Source: Turritopsis dohrnii
Taxonomy: Eukaryota; Cnidaria; Hydrozoa; Anthoathecata; Oceaniidae
Direction of reading: 5' to 3'
DNA length: 64,000 nucleotides
NCBI GenBank assembly: GCA_027922465.2
Contig: BQMF02000159.1
Span: 1-64,000 of the forward strand
A model generated the notes under the pieces. That model saw only the letters and a list, made by a program, of their open reading frames with translations, did not search any database and had not been told where the DNA came from. The translations under genes and the position numbers were made by a program. Each line of letters begins with the position of its first letter. Position 1 is the first letter of the stretch. This document shows, in pieces, positions 23,674 through 36,399 of this stretch.

Positions 23674-25952
23674 TTATTTGTATGCAGTTCTTATACTGGA
23701 TAAGTAAGTCTGTAATGCATTCTCGACAAGGGTAGCTCGTCGAGCTTCTTCATCTCGCATTCGCTTCAGCTCATCTTCTTTCGATTTGATTTGCGTCTGT
23801 AAATTGGCGATTTCGATGTCCTTTACTGACTTCAATTCATTCACTTGAGATTTCATTTCTTGAATCTGGTTTTCTAATTTCTTGTTGTGATCTTTTAAAT
23901 CACTATTTCGACGTTTTTCACTGTCAATTTCAGTTTTCAATCTATTACTTTCGTTTCTATGTTCGTAATCCTTTTGATTCACAAGTTGATGTTGTTGTTC
24001 AACTTGTTGTTTATAACTGTCACAGTCCTTCTTTGAAGCAATCAACTGGGCTTGACACTCTGAAACCTGTACTGACAGTTGACTAATCTTCGACTGGAGA
24101 TCGTCTTTAGTGCTTATCAACAAATCAATCCTGTCTTCATAATGTTTTGTTTTCAAAGCTTCGTCCTGTTTCCATCTTGATCTTTGGTTCATCATATCTT
24201 CATCAAACTTGAGTTTATCACTCAATGCATTTGATTTTAACTTAGAAATTTCGCCGTCAGAATGCTCCTTTTCTTTTTCCAAGCGTGAGATTTTCTCATG
24301 TAGTGTTTTCACCTGATCCTTAGATTTCTCCATCAGTTCCTCTATTTCTTTTCTATGACCAGTTTTCAGTTTACTGATATCTGCTTCATGTTCACCAGTT
24401 TGTTTTTTCATTTGCTTCTGATAGGAGTCCATTTCACTCAAATGCTCAACAATCTTTTGCTTGAGTTCCTTGATATTTTTCTGCAAATCAAAGATAATTC
24501 CCTCTTTTTCCAAATCATCTTTTTGCTTCTGCCTTTTTTCCTTCTGTAGAGCTTCTGTGATTTCTTGCAGTTTTTCATCACTGTCAAGCTTTAATTTCCT
24601 TTGAAATTCAACGTGTTCCTCATTTTTCAGACTTAGCTCAGATAATTCACTAGACTTTGTAATGATAGCCTTTTCCTGGTCTTCATTTTTCATTCGCAAA
24701 TATTTATTTTCTTTCCTCAGTTCATCTATAGCAACCTTCATTTCCTCCAAATGGTCTCTAGTAGTTTCTGTCATATTCTCGTGAATTTCTTTCTCCTTTT
24801 CCAACTGATTCATCAACGTGGTAACCTGAAATTATGTGATTGATGTGATTCTGTCATAATGACACACAATTACTATTACATTATAATACATATAACATGA
24901 CAAGACTTCTCATGAAAATAAAGCTTGGGATGAAAAGCTTATTCAAATCTATGAAATGATTCAATATTGTCATTCAAAATCAGAATTTATTAAATTGAGA
25001 GACTCACTTGTATTGAATATCGCTTGCATGAATAAGGTCTCATGGCAGCTTTCGGGGAGGGTCATTTACAATTATATTAAGACATACCTGAAGAGATTTC
25101 TCCAATTGCAACTGATCAATTTCCTGCTTGAAAGACATTGCCATCGAATGATGTTCTTCATATATCGAATGATAGTCAACATTTCTTTGGATTGCCGTAG
25201 CAATGGCTTTCATAGTATCGCCAGGAATATTGTTTCCTAAAGATTTTATAAACATTTAGTACAAAAAAACATAAATCATGAATGCAAAAACAAGAGCGTA
25301 AAGCAACCACACCTGCCAATAAAAGTTCAATAATATATTTATTATGTGCCAGGGCGGATACAAAAGCTCTTCCACCAAGGACACCAATATTATTCCACCT
25401 CAAGTCCAACTTTCGCAGGTGTTTATTTCTTTTTAATGCAGTAGCCAATTGCTGTCCATTTTCATGTGATATTTGGTTATTACTTAAATCCAGTATCCTC
25501 AATGATTGATTCAATGAAAGCCCTTCCGCCATGGCTGCAACACCTTCATCCCACATCCCAAGTGTATTCCACTCTAGGTAAAGCTCTTCCAGTGTTGTTG
25601 TCCGTTTCAACAACTTTCCAATTAAAACTGCACCACTTAGTCGTATATTATTCCCCTTTAAATCCAACACTGTTATCTTTTTATTAAATGTAAATGCACT
25701 AAGTATAACTTTGCTAGCATCTTCATTCAACAAACAATCAGTAAATCTGTATTCTTCGATATTTCTGTCAGTTGCAAAGCATTTGGCCAATATCTGACAA
25801 TCACCAGTTGTTAAGTTACATCCAGAAAATTGCAAAGCTAATCTACCGCCATCATAATGCTTACTTTGTTTCAAGATGTGAATAATCCCCTCACTGGGAG
25901 TAATACTTTGTTCTTTGCATGTTGATAAATACAATGTCTTGAATGATTCCAT
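23674..25952 (-). CDS. LRRC45: Leucine-rich repeat-containing protein 45 (centrosomal linker protein)
   Basis: Three exons: 25952-25313, 25236-25088 and 24825-23674, giving 646 residues against about 670 in human. Residues 1 to about 230 form leucine-rich repeats: ITVLDLKGNNIRLSGAVLIG, LEELYLEWNTLGMWDEG, LRILDLSNNQISHENG and LRKLDLRWNNIGVLGGRAF. Exon 2 continues LAGNNIPGDTMKAI. Residues 263-646 are almost all charged coiled coil, closing with the family tail MRDEEARRATLVENALQTYL. In vertebrates LRRC45 helps link the two centrioles and supports ciliogenesis. AATAAA overlaps the stop region (TACAAATAAATT). It is followed at short distance by TYW4 on the same strand. Confidence 0.95.
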
Positions 25953-27094
25953 TAGCTTCTCATCAAATGAACATAATCAAATTATATATTTGATCATAAC
26001 TGAAAAAAAGCAATGAAAAAGTTTTCAGCTACAATGCAATTAGCTTCAACAGAACAATCTCGATCGCTGTCATACCAACACCTTTCCTTTATAATTTAAA
26101 CACATTCTGGGATTCTGTAGTTACCCAATCAGTTGAAAATAATCAAATTCCTTTTATTTCAGTGGCAAAATCTTGTCTCCTATAAAGCATGTGTTTGCTA
26201 CATTACATATCAGAAATTGTTGAATACCAAAACTGGAAACAGAAGTTCATGTTGCAGGATTAGTGTTCAATATTCAGCATTTTTAATTAACAGACAGGTT
26301 GGATTCGCATTCATTGTTAGAAATGTTCAAAACAAATTAAAAGACATAATCAAAACAATATTTCCAATTATACCAAAACTGTGTAATTTTTTAGTGCCAT
26401 TTTTTAAAGATAATAACGTGACAGCTTATGGGAAAAGGATAACAGGCTAAAAATCGATTCTTTAAAATCGATTTTTAGCTGCAAAAAATCCATTCAAAAA
26501 GATCGGAAAATCGATTCAAAAGAATCGAAAAAGCGATTCATTAGAATTGGAAAAGCAATTTTTTAATCGATTTTTAGCTTCAAATAATTGGAAAATCTAA
26601 AAATCGATTTTATGGAATCAGAATTTTGATTTCATTAAGATTTCTTTGTCAGAATCGATGTTAATTATATTAATTATATAAGAATAATGATAATAGACAA
26701 GAAACAGGAATGGTGGAAAACGGTATGATAAAATTACTGGTGCAATATAAATAAAATAGATACAAAAACACCATCCATCTGGATAAAGATTTTTATTTTT
26801 AGACTAAAGGCTGTTTTTCACTTTTGGAAAATTTACCACGAAAAGAAACAGACAAACACTAGAGAAAGAACCTGATTAGATCTTTCACTAATGTAAATGT
26901 AGCTTAATAATAACCAGAATTTATAACAAAAGAAATATACTTGCATGAGCTGCAAAATGTATTTGAATTAAAGACAAATATGCGCCAAGAAAGACAAAAA
27001 TCCTTTTTCCAAAAAAATGTAAATAAATTAAAAATCGTTGCAATTGATGTAATAAGATTATTTTACAGTGTAGCATACAGTGTTTAATAATACT

Positions 27095-27170
27095 GATTAC
27101 CTGGTTCTCATTCAGTTAGAGATAAAAGAAACAACAGTTTGTTCTAAAGTTTCTGCAAATAGAAACTAAT
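27095..27170. repeat. Dispersed 'ggttctcattcagtta' repeat, copy 1
   Basis: Shares gattacctggttctcattca, aaagaaacaaca and caaatagaaac with copies at 29355-29470 and 46579-46720. No coding potential. Confidence 0.75.
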
Positions 27171-27728
27171 GCCTGGTTCACATCTGTGACACAAACGCAA
27201 GCTATGCACACATGCGCACTAGTCAAAAATATGACATTGATGCAAGGGACAACGCAAGCTGTTCACATCTATAGTGTGACGCAAGAGTATTTTCTCTCTT
27301 CTGTTGTAGTGGTATGATGGATGAGAATGTACTTGTAGTCTTCATCAGACGATTGAATTTTATAAAGTTGTGAAGCTTTTCACACTATAAAATTGAACTT
27401 ACGTGGCAATCCTGTCTCTCGTGCAACATCATCCCACGGCAGCAGCTTTTTTCGTTTATCCTTGAAGTGACTCGCTGCTTTATCTTAAAGTACCGGATAC
27501 TTCACTTAATTTTTCTTCCATTTTTTCTAATGTTTTTCTACAGTAATCTCTTTCTTAAACTCTTAAAAACTATAATAAAGGTTTTAACAAAAGGAATCGA
27601 CGCAAACGCAAGGATAAAAAAATTTTGATCCTTGTGTCTCCATCTGTGTCGATCTGGTGTACTACTCTTGCATCTACGTATGTGCTTGCGCCTATGCTTG
27701 CTTCTGTGTCGCATATGTGAACCAGCAA
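27170..27728. mobile_element. Nested inverted-repeat element, 559 bp
   Basis: Left tgcctggttcacatctgtga with cacaaacgcaagc. The inverted right end reads ttgctggttcacatatgcga with cacagaagcaagc. Words such as acgcaagc recur inside. It sits within the larger element at 26418-28058. Confidence 0.8.
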
Positions 27729-29354
27729 GCATAACTGTCTGCTATAATTCTTCATTTTAATGAAAGTATAAACCTGTTTATAATCGGGGTTTTTTATTGT
27801 TTTTTATTATGAGACGGAGATTGCAAAGATTTAAGTCCATAACAGAAGCATAAGAAACACATTAAAAAGTGAATGCTCTTTTACAGGAATACTCCTCACT
27901 AGAATCGAAAAAGCGATTCACTAGAATCAGGAAAGTGATTCACTAGAATCGGAAAAGCGATTCATTAGAATTGATTTTTAGTTTCAAATAATGGCTTAAT
28001 TTGATTAAACGATTTAAATCACTTTTTAGCTTGTTATCCTTTTCCCATAAACTGTCACATATACCCAAAGTACTGGTAAATTTTATTATCAGTCTCAGAA
28101 AATATGTTGTTGGTATACGTGTCTACAAAATATTAACCGTCTCTTTTAGTTACGCCACATCCTCAAATACTCATAAGATAAGGCACCAATCGCAAATATC
28201 TTCTGTTCAAGTCAAAAACAGACTTACTTAATCGGTCGGTCAGCGTTAAAAAATATGGAAATTTAAACGCCGGGCAGCTCTATACTAGCCTTCGTTCTCT
28301 GTCGCTCTTTGTTCTTTGTTTGCATGCTTTGTTGTTAAGTAACGACCATTACATTGAAAATATACAGAAAACTAGTCTAAATCTACAAAACATAATGGCA
28401 GACGTAAGAGAGGCAGAGATTCGGTCGGCATTTTTTATGACAATAACATGTTATGTTGTCAATATTTTTTCCGACAATTTTACCGATCTTCCCAGTTGGA
28501 GATTTTCTTCCCGAAGTCAGTCGGTCGGAGAGCCCGGACAGAAGATATTGTGATTGCTGCCTGCCTAAGACATATAAATGTTTATAGGCGGCTCGTAAGA
28601 AACTGTCTGGTTCCCGTTCATCGTCCGACCGTAAAAGATGTCTTACTTTGAGAGTCGAAGAGTCGGACACCCATTTTTCTTTTATGGCTGTTTTATTGCA
28701 GTGAGCGCATTAAACTTCACTATTCATCTCATTTGCTTATATGTGACGTTCCGGGGGATTTTGATAACAAATGATAAAAGGTTTTATAACGTTTAAATTC
28801 TTACACTTTGTGGAAAAACATTTTTTCAGTAACGAAAAAACGTTTTCTTGTCATGTGCGCAATGTTGTAAACATTTTCTTAAACGTTTTTTCATTTTCGT
28901 AAAAAACGTTTTTTTTGTTTTCAAAAAAACGTTTAAACCTTTTTACATAAAAAAGATGAAAATGATTTTTAAGTTTGTTTACAAAAAGCATTTTCAGTTA
29001 CTCAACCCACTCAAAACACTTAAGCCTTCCGCTGTCCAAGAAGAGTTCCTAGTTGGTCTGGAATCAATGGAAAATAGTCATCCAAGGACCACATCATAAA
29101 TAATTACGCTATAAATTGTACTGAATAAGTGTAGTTTTACATTAGAATTTAAATCCTGGAATACGGTTTAATCCATAATACATAATGTCAGTAATAACTG
29201 GTGGCTGTAATTCGTTATTAAAACCAGTTATAATACATTTTGTATAACCATTCACTTGAGAGAAAAACATTGACGTCATTAAACTCAATCAAAACAAGAG
29301 TGCACCTTGTTCATAAATACATTCGCAGGTAACACATGTAAGTATATTAACGCA

Positions 29355-29470
29355 CTGATTACCTGGTTCTCATTCAGTTAAAGATTAAAGAAACAACAGC
29401 TGTTTCAAAAGTTACTACAAATAGAAACCAACCACTATAATTCTATTAATTCTATAATAGAACAAAGTTG
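29355..29470. repeat. Dispersed 'ggttctcattcagtta' repeat, copy 2
   Basis: Gattacctggttctcattca, then aaagaaacaacagctgtttc and caaatagaaaccaacc. Closest to the 46.6-kb copy in its second half. Lies inside the element at 28739-30369, as copy 1 lies inside the other large element. Confidence 0.75.
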
Positions 29471-29897
29471 ATAGAACTGCTATCTTGTAAATCCTTGGGG
29501 AAAAGTTTCATGTTTATTTTCGTAAAGATGTTTTTTCATTCGGCGAAAGTCATTGAAAATGGATAATTTTTACAGAAAATGTCAGATCTGATTCTTTTTT
29601 AAGAGATATTTCACTTTCACTAAGTGAAAATGCACTCTTAATCAAATTGCTTAGTTATCTTTATGGACTTCATTTTGATATTGTTTTAAGGTTCTGAGAT
29701 GAATTGATGAATGATGTGCGCGACTGAATCAAAAATCAGTACGCTCATACCCGCGACCACAGCAAGTGATATGGAAACCGGCCTTTAGTTCTGTCTTCCT
29801 AGCTAAATAGCTGTGGAAGTAACTGCCCACCGACTATGAGTGAAAATGATTATTGTGTTCAGTATCTGGTCTCCCTTTAAGAATTTTTAGAATTTAA

Positions 29898-30085
29898 TAC
29901 CTTATTGAGGATAATTTCCTCGGGGAAAAGTGACGAAATTTTTGGTTCATGATGAAAATTTTCCCCTCAGAAAATTTGGAAAAAGTGAAACTTATAAGAA
30001 AGTATTAGTAAAATTTTGCAAAATTTTCCCCAACGAAACATTCCCCGACATAAATTTCCCCGACGAAATTATCCCCGATAAGGTA
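29898..30085. mobile_element. Short inverted-repeat element, 188 bp
   Basis: Left taccttattgaggataattt, right aaattatccccgataaggta. The inverse match runs about 25 bp. Interior repeats of ttccccgacgaaa type. Nested in the 1.63-kb element. Confidence 0.7.
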
Positions 30086-30731
30086 TCGTTTTTAGGTTCT
30101 TTTTGAACTTTCTTAACTTTATGTTTACTGTGGAGCAACCTGAAAGTAAAAATTCAAGTTTTAAAACAATAAAACATTTTTAACAATAAAACGTTTAAAC
30201 GTTTTTAATGTTTTACTGCATAAAACGTTTTAAGAAACGTTTAAACGTTTTCTCTTTCGAATTCTTGAAACGTTTTTAAATTTTGGTTAAAACGTTTTCT
30301 AACATTTTTTCCTATCGTTTTTACAACGTTTTGACATTTGTTATCAAAATCCCCTGGAACGTCACATATTGTGAGCCATTCTGTTCCCCGAAATCCCTAA
30401 CGAGCGTTTTTTGGAACAATGGCTGCCAAAAGTTAAGACATAACTTTTTTGATGGAAAAATAGAAAAACAGAAACAAAATTCCCGACCGACCGACTCAAT
30501 TTTTCAAGGTAACGATAACGGGAACCTAACTAATTTTCTACAAATGGCCATATTAGTCTATCTATGGACATTCTTGTGGCATGGGGTAGGGGAACATATA
30601 GACACAAGCACCACTCAACACAGCATGATAGGTAAAATATTCAAAATCTTGCCAGTTCAATTGGCCCTCAGGAGGTTCTTAGGGCAATATGGGTTTTCGT
30701 TTAATACACTGGCCCTTTCATGAAATTTTTT

Positions 30732-31150
30732 AGGGGTCAGTCACAAATCGATTTTAGGTTCAAATAACGTCATATGACGTTATGAATAGTACCCCACCCA
30801 CCCACCACTCATAACGTCATATGTCGGAAATGGTAAAAAATCGATGTAATTGAGTATTTCTGTAAAAACGCTAGTTTAGTTATAAAAACATCATACATTT
30901 ACCATCTCCCAACAACAACATACATAGATTCAGAACTAGCCGACCAAAAAACTGAAAAATAACCCGAATTACCACAATCGGGAAATCTTGCAAGAAAAAG
31001 AACCACAGCAGCAGAGAGTGTTCTCGCAAAAAAATAGCACTTTCAAAATCGATGCTTCTGTTATGAATTTTTTAACGTCACTTGAATTAACCCACCCACT
31101 AACGTCATATGACGTTATCTAAACCTAAAATCGATTTGTGACTGACCCCT
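30732..31150. mobile_element. Inverted-repeat element with 29-bp identical ends, 419 bp
   Basis: Both ends read aggggtcagtcacaaatcga followed by ttttaggtt inward, then a taacgtcatatgacgtta palindrome close by. Four copies of the cgtcatatg word lie inside. No coding capacity. The AGGGGTC-type end resembles some hAT ends, but the target duplication is unclear. Confidence 0.85.
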
Positions 31151-31615
31151 CCTTTTATTGGAGGCTTTAAACTTCAGCATGTAACTTTTCATCTTATTCA
31201 TCCACCAAAATATAAATAAAAGGTTTGACTTGATTGTAGCGAGATCAGTCGTCGACAAAGGAAAGCATGGAAAACACATAGAATTAAGAATCACACAAAA
31301 AGAATTCATAACTAATGAGCATTCCGGTTATTTCGCGCCATCTTCTCTAGGACCGTTTAATTTATTATCTTAATCTCTTATGTAAATAACACACGAAATT
31401 CTTAAAATATACGATTTTGCGTGGCCCTCATCAGGCGATACAGGGACATATAGCGAAGTACAATTAAGAAGAGTGGGATGTACCTCGAGAATGTAAACAA
31501 AATTAAAAACGAATTACAGAGCTAAACTGTCAGTTCAGGTTCAGTACTATAGTGATAAAAATGGATTAGTGAGGTAATTTCGATTCTAATTCAATACACT
31601 AGAAACTGTTGAATA

Positions 31616-34600
31616 ATGGAAACGTTGTCTTCGCCCTTTAAGTCGGTATTAAACAGTGTTGGTCCACAGCATGAAAAGGCATTAAAGCAAGCCTTTTACA
31701 ATACTGCCGCTATTGTATTTGTAATACTAAGCACTGTTATTGGAATAAGTGCTTACTTCGTGTTAGAGATATTTTTAAGACCTCTGATCTGGGCAGCATT
31801 GTGTGGAACATTTCTTTTCCCATTCAAAAAAACTTCAACCAGATTAGTAAGATCATGGTTAAAAGACATGCAAGAAAAGAATACACCTTTTGTGGCAGGA
31901 ATCTGTCTTCTCCCATTTCAAGGCCTGAGCAAGAGTGCTGATTCACTGGGAGCATCTATCAGAGCTAATCTGAAGTTGTTGGTTGCAAGCTTTCTGTTGA
32001 TTCCGTTATTGTATTACCTCATTGTTTATCACCCATTTTATCAAATATTTTTTGGTATACAATGGATCACAGATATTCTGGCCAAAATTCTGGGATTTTT
32101 CAACTACCCTTTAGCAGTAAGTAATACTTAATTCTTTTTTATCATGGCAAAAACATTGTACATCAACGTGCAGCATATCTAAGATGGGAAAACTATATAT
32201 GTTTTCAGTTTTAAAATGCTTTGACAAAACCATGGGATGATTTATTCAGACCAGTTTTGAGAGAGACTGCAAATCTTTTTTGCCTTTTGTAATAAAGTTT
32301 TCTATTACAATTGTACTAGCATCCCAGGTAAAACATTTTTACCGTGTCTAAGTGACAAAAACTGAAATCACAGAATTGTGCAATTGTTGTAACCGCATTG
32401 TTGAGCTTGAAAAACTGATCAACAAAATGTATGGGATCATTTTGCTATGACCAACTGTTACAGAGCTATATATAATCAATCAATGATTTTGATGACATCA
32501 TAGCCGCATTCTCAAAATGAAATTTTTTTTGGCACCCAAAAACATGAGTTATCCTTGTTGGTTCTCAAGATATTTGCCCAAAAGTTTTGCATTTGATGGG
32601 GATGCGATGCAATGATTCCCCCATGATAAAACTGATGTGCTACTATATACTAATCGTGAAAAAAAATCTCTTGCCTCTGCATGCTTTTACACACTCCTAT
32701 GAAGAACTTGACCATAAAATAAGTAAATCTATCATTCTTAAATAAAGTTGCGATGCACATTCACCGATTATTATAATAACATGTCATTTTTTATTTGTTT
32801 TGTTAGGTATGGACAACTTTTATTGGATATGTTCTGTTGATGTTGTTCTACAAAAATCCAAATAACAGAAGCAATGAAAGAGCAACAAATAATTCAATTA
32901 TTGAGTATGCATCAGTGTGTATTTGGGTGCTTATGTTGTTTCATTTTGCATCACTGGCAGGTTCCTGGAAAGTTCCATTGGCTTTGCTGTTCTTTATTTT
33001 GATTATATTAGGTGTTATTGGTGACAAGAAAAGCCAAACCAAAGGTAAATTCATAAAAATGATCCCAGATTTTTTGTTCCTTGTGTGAGTTCATTGTATA
33101 TAGAGTTTTATAAACCTTTTTGGATTTTGTTGAGAAAGCAGTTTCATAAAACTCATTTGTGCAAAAAGGTTCTATTTTTGGCATATTTACTACTCTAGAT
33201 AATCTTATTGCCTTAGGCCACTTTTATTTTTTTGTTTGGACTTTTTATGTATTATAAATCAAACGCTTATATATTTGTATATATAGATGTTTCCGCTCAA
33301 TCAACAAAGAATTTATCCGTCAAGGAAATCGTTGATGGACTATTATCTTTATTTGGAATATCAGCAGCAAAAAATATCAGTTCTTTAGAAGATGATAAGC
33401 TAAGTACAAACAATGATAGCCTCAACCTATGTAGTGTCAAAGAGCAGATGGAGACTAATATTGAGTCCTTACCACAAGATATGACGGAATTGCCAAATCC
33501 GTCTGTTGAAAAGTTGAAGCCAAAAGAGCAAACACCTATACAAACAAGAAAGAAAGTATTTAAACAAGCAGAAAAACTCAGAGCAAAGAAACACTTCAAA
33601 AGAAGGCGTATTGGCAAGAGTGATCCATATTTTATAGCATTGTTTTGGTTGTTTGGACTGAGTAGGATATGGATGCATGTATGGCTTCTCCATTTAATCC
33701 CTATTTTAAGCGTGATATATTTACTGAAATTTTTGTTTACTAATACTGGTTTGGGCATGGTCATCTACCAAAAATTACAACCAATAGCTGATCATGTGTG
33801 GGAGAAATATAAAGAAAAAGAAGAGATCATATTTCCTGGCCCAGTGAAAGGAGTTGTGTTTATGATGCATGCTGGGGATCAGAAGGTGATAATTGTTGAC
33901 CATTTTTCCTTCATACATCTTCCTTCGGAACATATATATACACATTTATACTGAAGTATATATTATACTATATAATTGGAGGTATGGACATTCATTTCAT
34001 CTCATATGTTATATTTGGGGCACAAAAACATTTCCTTACTATTATTTTATCTTTATACTTTTTAGATTTTATCTTGGATGAATGCCAGTTTGGATAAAGT
34101 TATGACTGTCGTTTTAATTTTATGTTTGGGTATTGCAACCTTACTGGGTGCAGCATTTTTCGGAGTTCAAGTAAAATTATATTTTGATGATATCTTCGAT
34201 GTTTACAATGAACTTTTACCAGGTTAAGAATTTTTCCCTTGACGCTTTGAACTAAGATTCAATGAAACTTATTACTCTCTGTTATTATGAAATCTCCATC
34301 ATTCTTGATGAATTTTTAGTTTCATCATGAAAGTTCATACTTAGTAACCGTTGTTACTGATGTGGTCAATCGTACTGTTATTTCCAATCAAGATTATTTA
34401 AGGTACACTACATGATCTTTTTTAGCTTCCCTGTATTTTATGGCAATTTAATATAATATGACATTGTTTTTTAAATGATTGTCTGTAGGCTGTTAAACCT
34501 AAATGATACAGACATTCGGAAAACATTTGATCAAGCTGTTGACAGTGCATACGTTGTTGGTCGGAAGAAAATGGTTGGATTTCTCACCTCTTCTCTTCCG

Positions 34601-36399
34601 AATACTGGTGACAATAATGACACTCGTTTTATGGAAGAGCAAATAACACTATTTCTGGACCAGCTTTATGACTCTTGGACAGGAAAGGTTGAGCTGATGA
34701 CTTAATTATATTCCTTATCAGTTATATGTACTTTTCTTTTAAAAAGATAAATATGTCATACTTGAAGAAGTTAAATATATTTTTAATATATTTTATTCAT
34801 TTTTATATCTCTCTTTTACGGTGTGTAAACTTAGTAGTTACATCCTACGGATTTATTTCTTACTTACAATATCATGTGTTCCTATGTTTTCATAGGTATC
34901 AGTTGGAAAAAACCAGGTCACAATCGAATCCAATGATAATGAATCTGGAAGCGAATCAAAGAATCTATTTTCAAAGCAGTGGTCCAGATTTACTAAGTTG
35001 ATGTACGGACGGGATATGAGCAATTTGCTTAATATTTTGAAAGACAACATGGACACATTAAGATCTGTATGTATGTTCTTGCCTCTTTTGGGATCATCCA
35101 CTAACTGTGATGTAATGCTGTTATCAATTTTTAGGTATTGGATTCTGTATGGATGATACTCAAAGGAAACGTAAACATACTTTTCACAGTCATAACACAC
35201 CTGTTCTCCATAATATTATTCAGTGGAACGTACCTATTGAATGCAACTCTCTCCATCATTGTGTTCTCCACCACACTCTTTTACTTATTGAGTGCTTCAT
35301 CTGAAAGCTATATGCTTGTTGATATGTTTACTGGAGTGAGCATGGGAACCAGGTTGGGGGAGTCTATAAATGATGCTATTCAAGATGTGTTTGGGGCTTC
35401 TTTAAAGATGGCTACGTTTTATGGTGTGTATACGTGGCTTACACACAGTGTTCTTGGTGCAAATCTAATCTTTATACCTGCAGGTATTATAATTGAAATA
35501 TTTCATTTTTAAATTTTCGTTTTCACTCAGTGAACCCCAAAAAAAAATTCAACCAAACGATTTTTTTAATCATTTCTAAATGTATTTTATTGTTTTGTAA
35601 GAATTGCAACAACATTAGGTGTAGTGCCATTCATCGTAATATTCGATGTGATAATGGTGGTTGAGGCCAATACAATTGTGAAAGTCATAAATCCATACAG
35701 ATTCTTTTTTCAAATGATTTTGGTTCACTTCTACCAAATATCATTTTCTTCAATAAGTCATAATTTTGGTAATTGTCATTGACCTATTTTCATAAAAAGA
35801 AAAGAATGTATGAAGTCATTTAGAAATCTTGAAAATGAGCCTAAAGTAATTTTCTCAAGGGCTGATGCGGAAATTGTTCAAGCCTAATGGCTTCTAGTTT
35901 TCATTTCTAAATATCATTTATTGTTCTGTAGGGATTGCAGCAACATTAGGTGTGGTGCCATTCATTGGAACGTATTGGGCTGCCGTTCCTGCCACACTTG
36001 AACTATGGTTGATTCAACAAGAAAGTTTGCGTGCTGTCCTTCTGTTCGTTTTACATATGTTACCTACATACGTGGTAGATACTGCTATCTATAGTGAGAT
36101 AGGTAAGTGAGATCAAGCAACTGGTATGATCACACGTTCCCTTGTTGTTTTTTGCTGTGATGTTTGTATATTTTCTTACAGCTGGTGGGGGTCATCCCTA
36201 TTTAACTGGTCTGGCTGTTGCTGGAGGTGTATACTGTATAGGCCTGGAGGGAGCGTTTGTTGGTCCCATCGTATTGTGTTGCTTGATTGCTGCTTTCAAT
36301 GCATACAACGGAATCCTGAACGAACCTGGCAACGATGAAGATGAACTTCACTCACGTATTGCGACAACAGTGAAAAGGTTCAGGTTTGTGGCATCTTAA
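31616..36399 (+). CDS. TMEM245: Transmembrane protein 245 (AI-2E transporter-like fold)
   Basis: Ten exons: 31616-32116, 32807-33044, 33287-33885, 34066-34222, 34345-34402, 34489-34687, 34896-35066, 35135-35483, 35932-36102 and 36182-36399. They give 886 residues, close to human at about 880. The N-terminus has the family stretch AFYNTAAIVFVILSTVIG and FLRPLIWAALCGTFLFPFK. Residues near 246-360 form a charged cytoplasmic-type loop, followed by further hydrophobic segments. The C-terminus has ATLGVVPFIGTYWAAVPA and GGGHPYLTGLAVAGGVY, the AI-2E-like core. The 58-bp exon 5 (VTVVTDVVNRTVISNQDYLR) is required to keep the frame between exons 4 and 6. Its function in animals is poorly known; a multi-pass membrane location is clear. 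Confidence 0.94.
35571..35635 (+). pseudogene. TMEM245: Decayed partial duplicate of TMEM245 exon 9
   Basis: Catttctaaatgtattttat through aacattaggtgtagtgccat repeats the real intron end plus exon-9 start at 35901-35960, with scattered changes. The acceptor tag is changed to taag, and after the Pro-Phe codons the sequence diverges. A relic inside intron 8. Confidence 0.8.

Larger units (their letters stand above)
26418..28058. mobile_element. Non-autonomous inverted-repeat element with AATCGATT subterminal arrays
   Basis: Left end gtgacagcttatgggaaaag continues into gataacaggctaaaaatcgatt. The right end, inverted, reads gtgacagtttatgggaaaag and gataacaagctaaaaagtga. The match spans about 40 bp. 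Inside each terminus are arrays of gattcattagaatcg-like words (26450-26640 and 27896-28020). No transposase frame is visible, and a second element is nested at 27170-27728. Confidence 0.85.
28739..30369. mobile_element. Non-autonomous inverted-repeat element with AACGTTT subterminal arrays
   Basis: Left tatgtgacgttccgggggat with tttgataacaaatg. The inverted right end reads tatgtgacgttccaggggat with tttgataacaaatg, one difference in about 34 bp. Many aacgtttaaacgttttt-type palindromic words lie near both ends (28790-28960, 30165-30330). Length and layout match the element at 26418-28058. A 188-bp element is nested at 29898-30085. Confidence 0.85.
25953..31615. other. Intergenic region between divergent LRRC45 and TMEM245, filled with inverted-repeat elements
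   Basis: Both flanking genes read outward, so promoters should lie near 26.0 kb and 31.6 kb. Between them are two elements of about 1.63 kb (26418-28058, 28739-30369), nested shorter ones, and a 419-bp element at 30732-31150. Open frames at 28320-28670 and 30283-30723 have no recognisable domain, so I do not call genes here. Confidence 0.7.

Noticed and set aside
28320..28670. Small gene in the LRRC45-TMEM245 spacer
   Set aside because: Overlapping frames on both strands, no domain, no splice support, and it lies among inverted-repeat elements.
26418..30369. CRISPR-like or prokaryotic repeat system
   Set aside because: The genome is eukaryotic and the repeats are short palindromic words without unique spacers.
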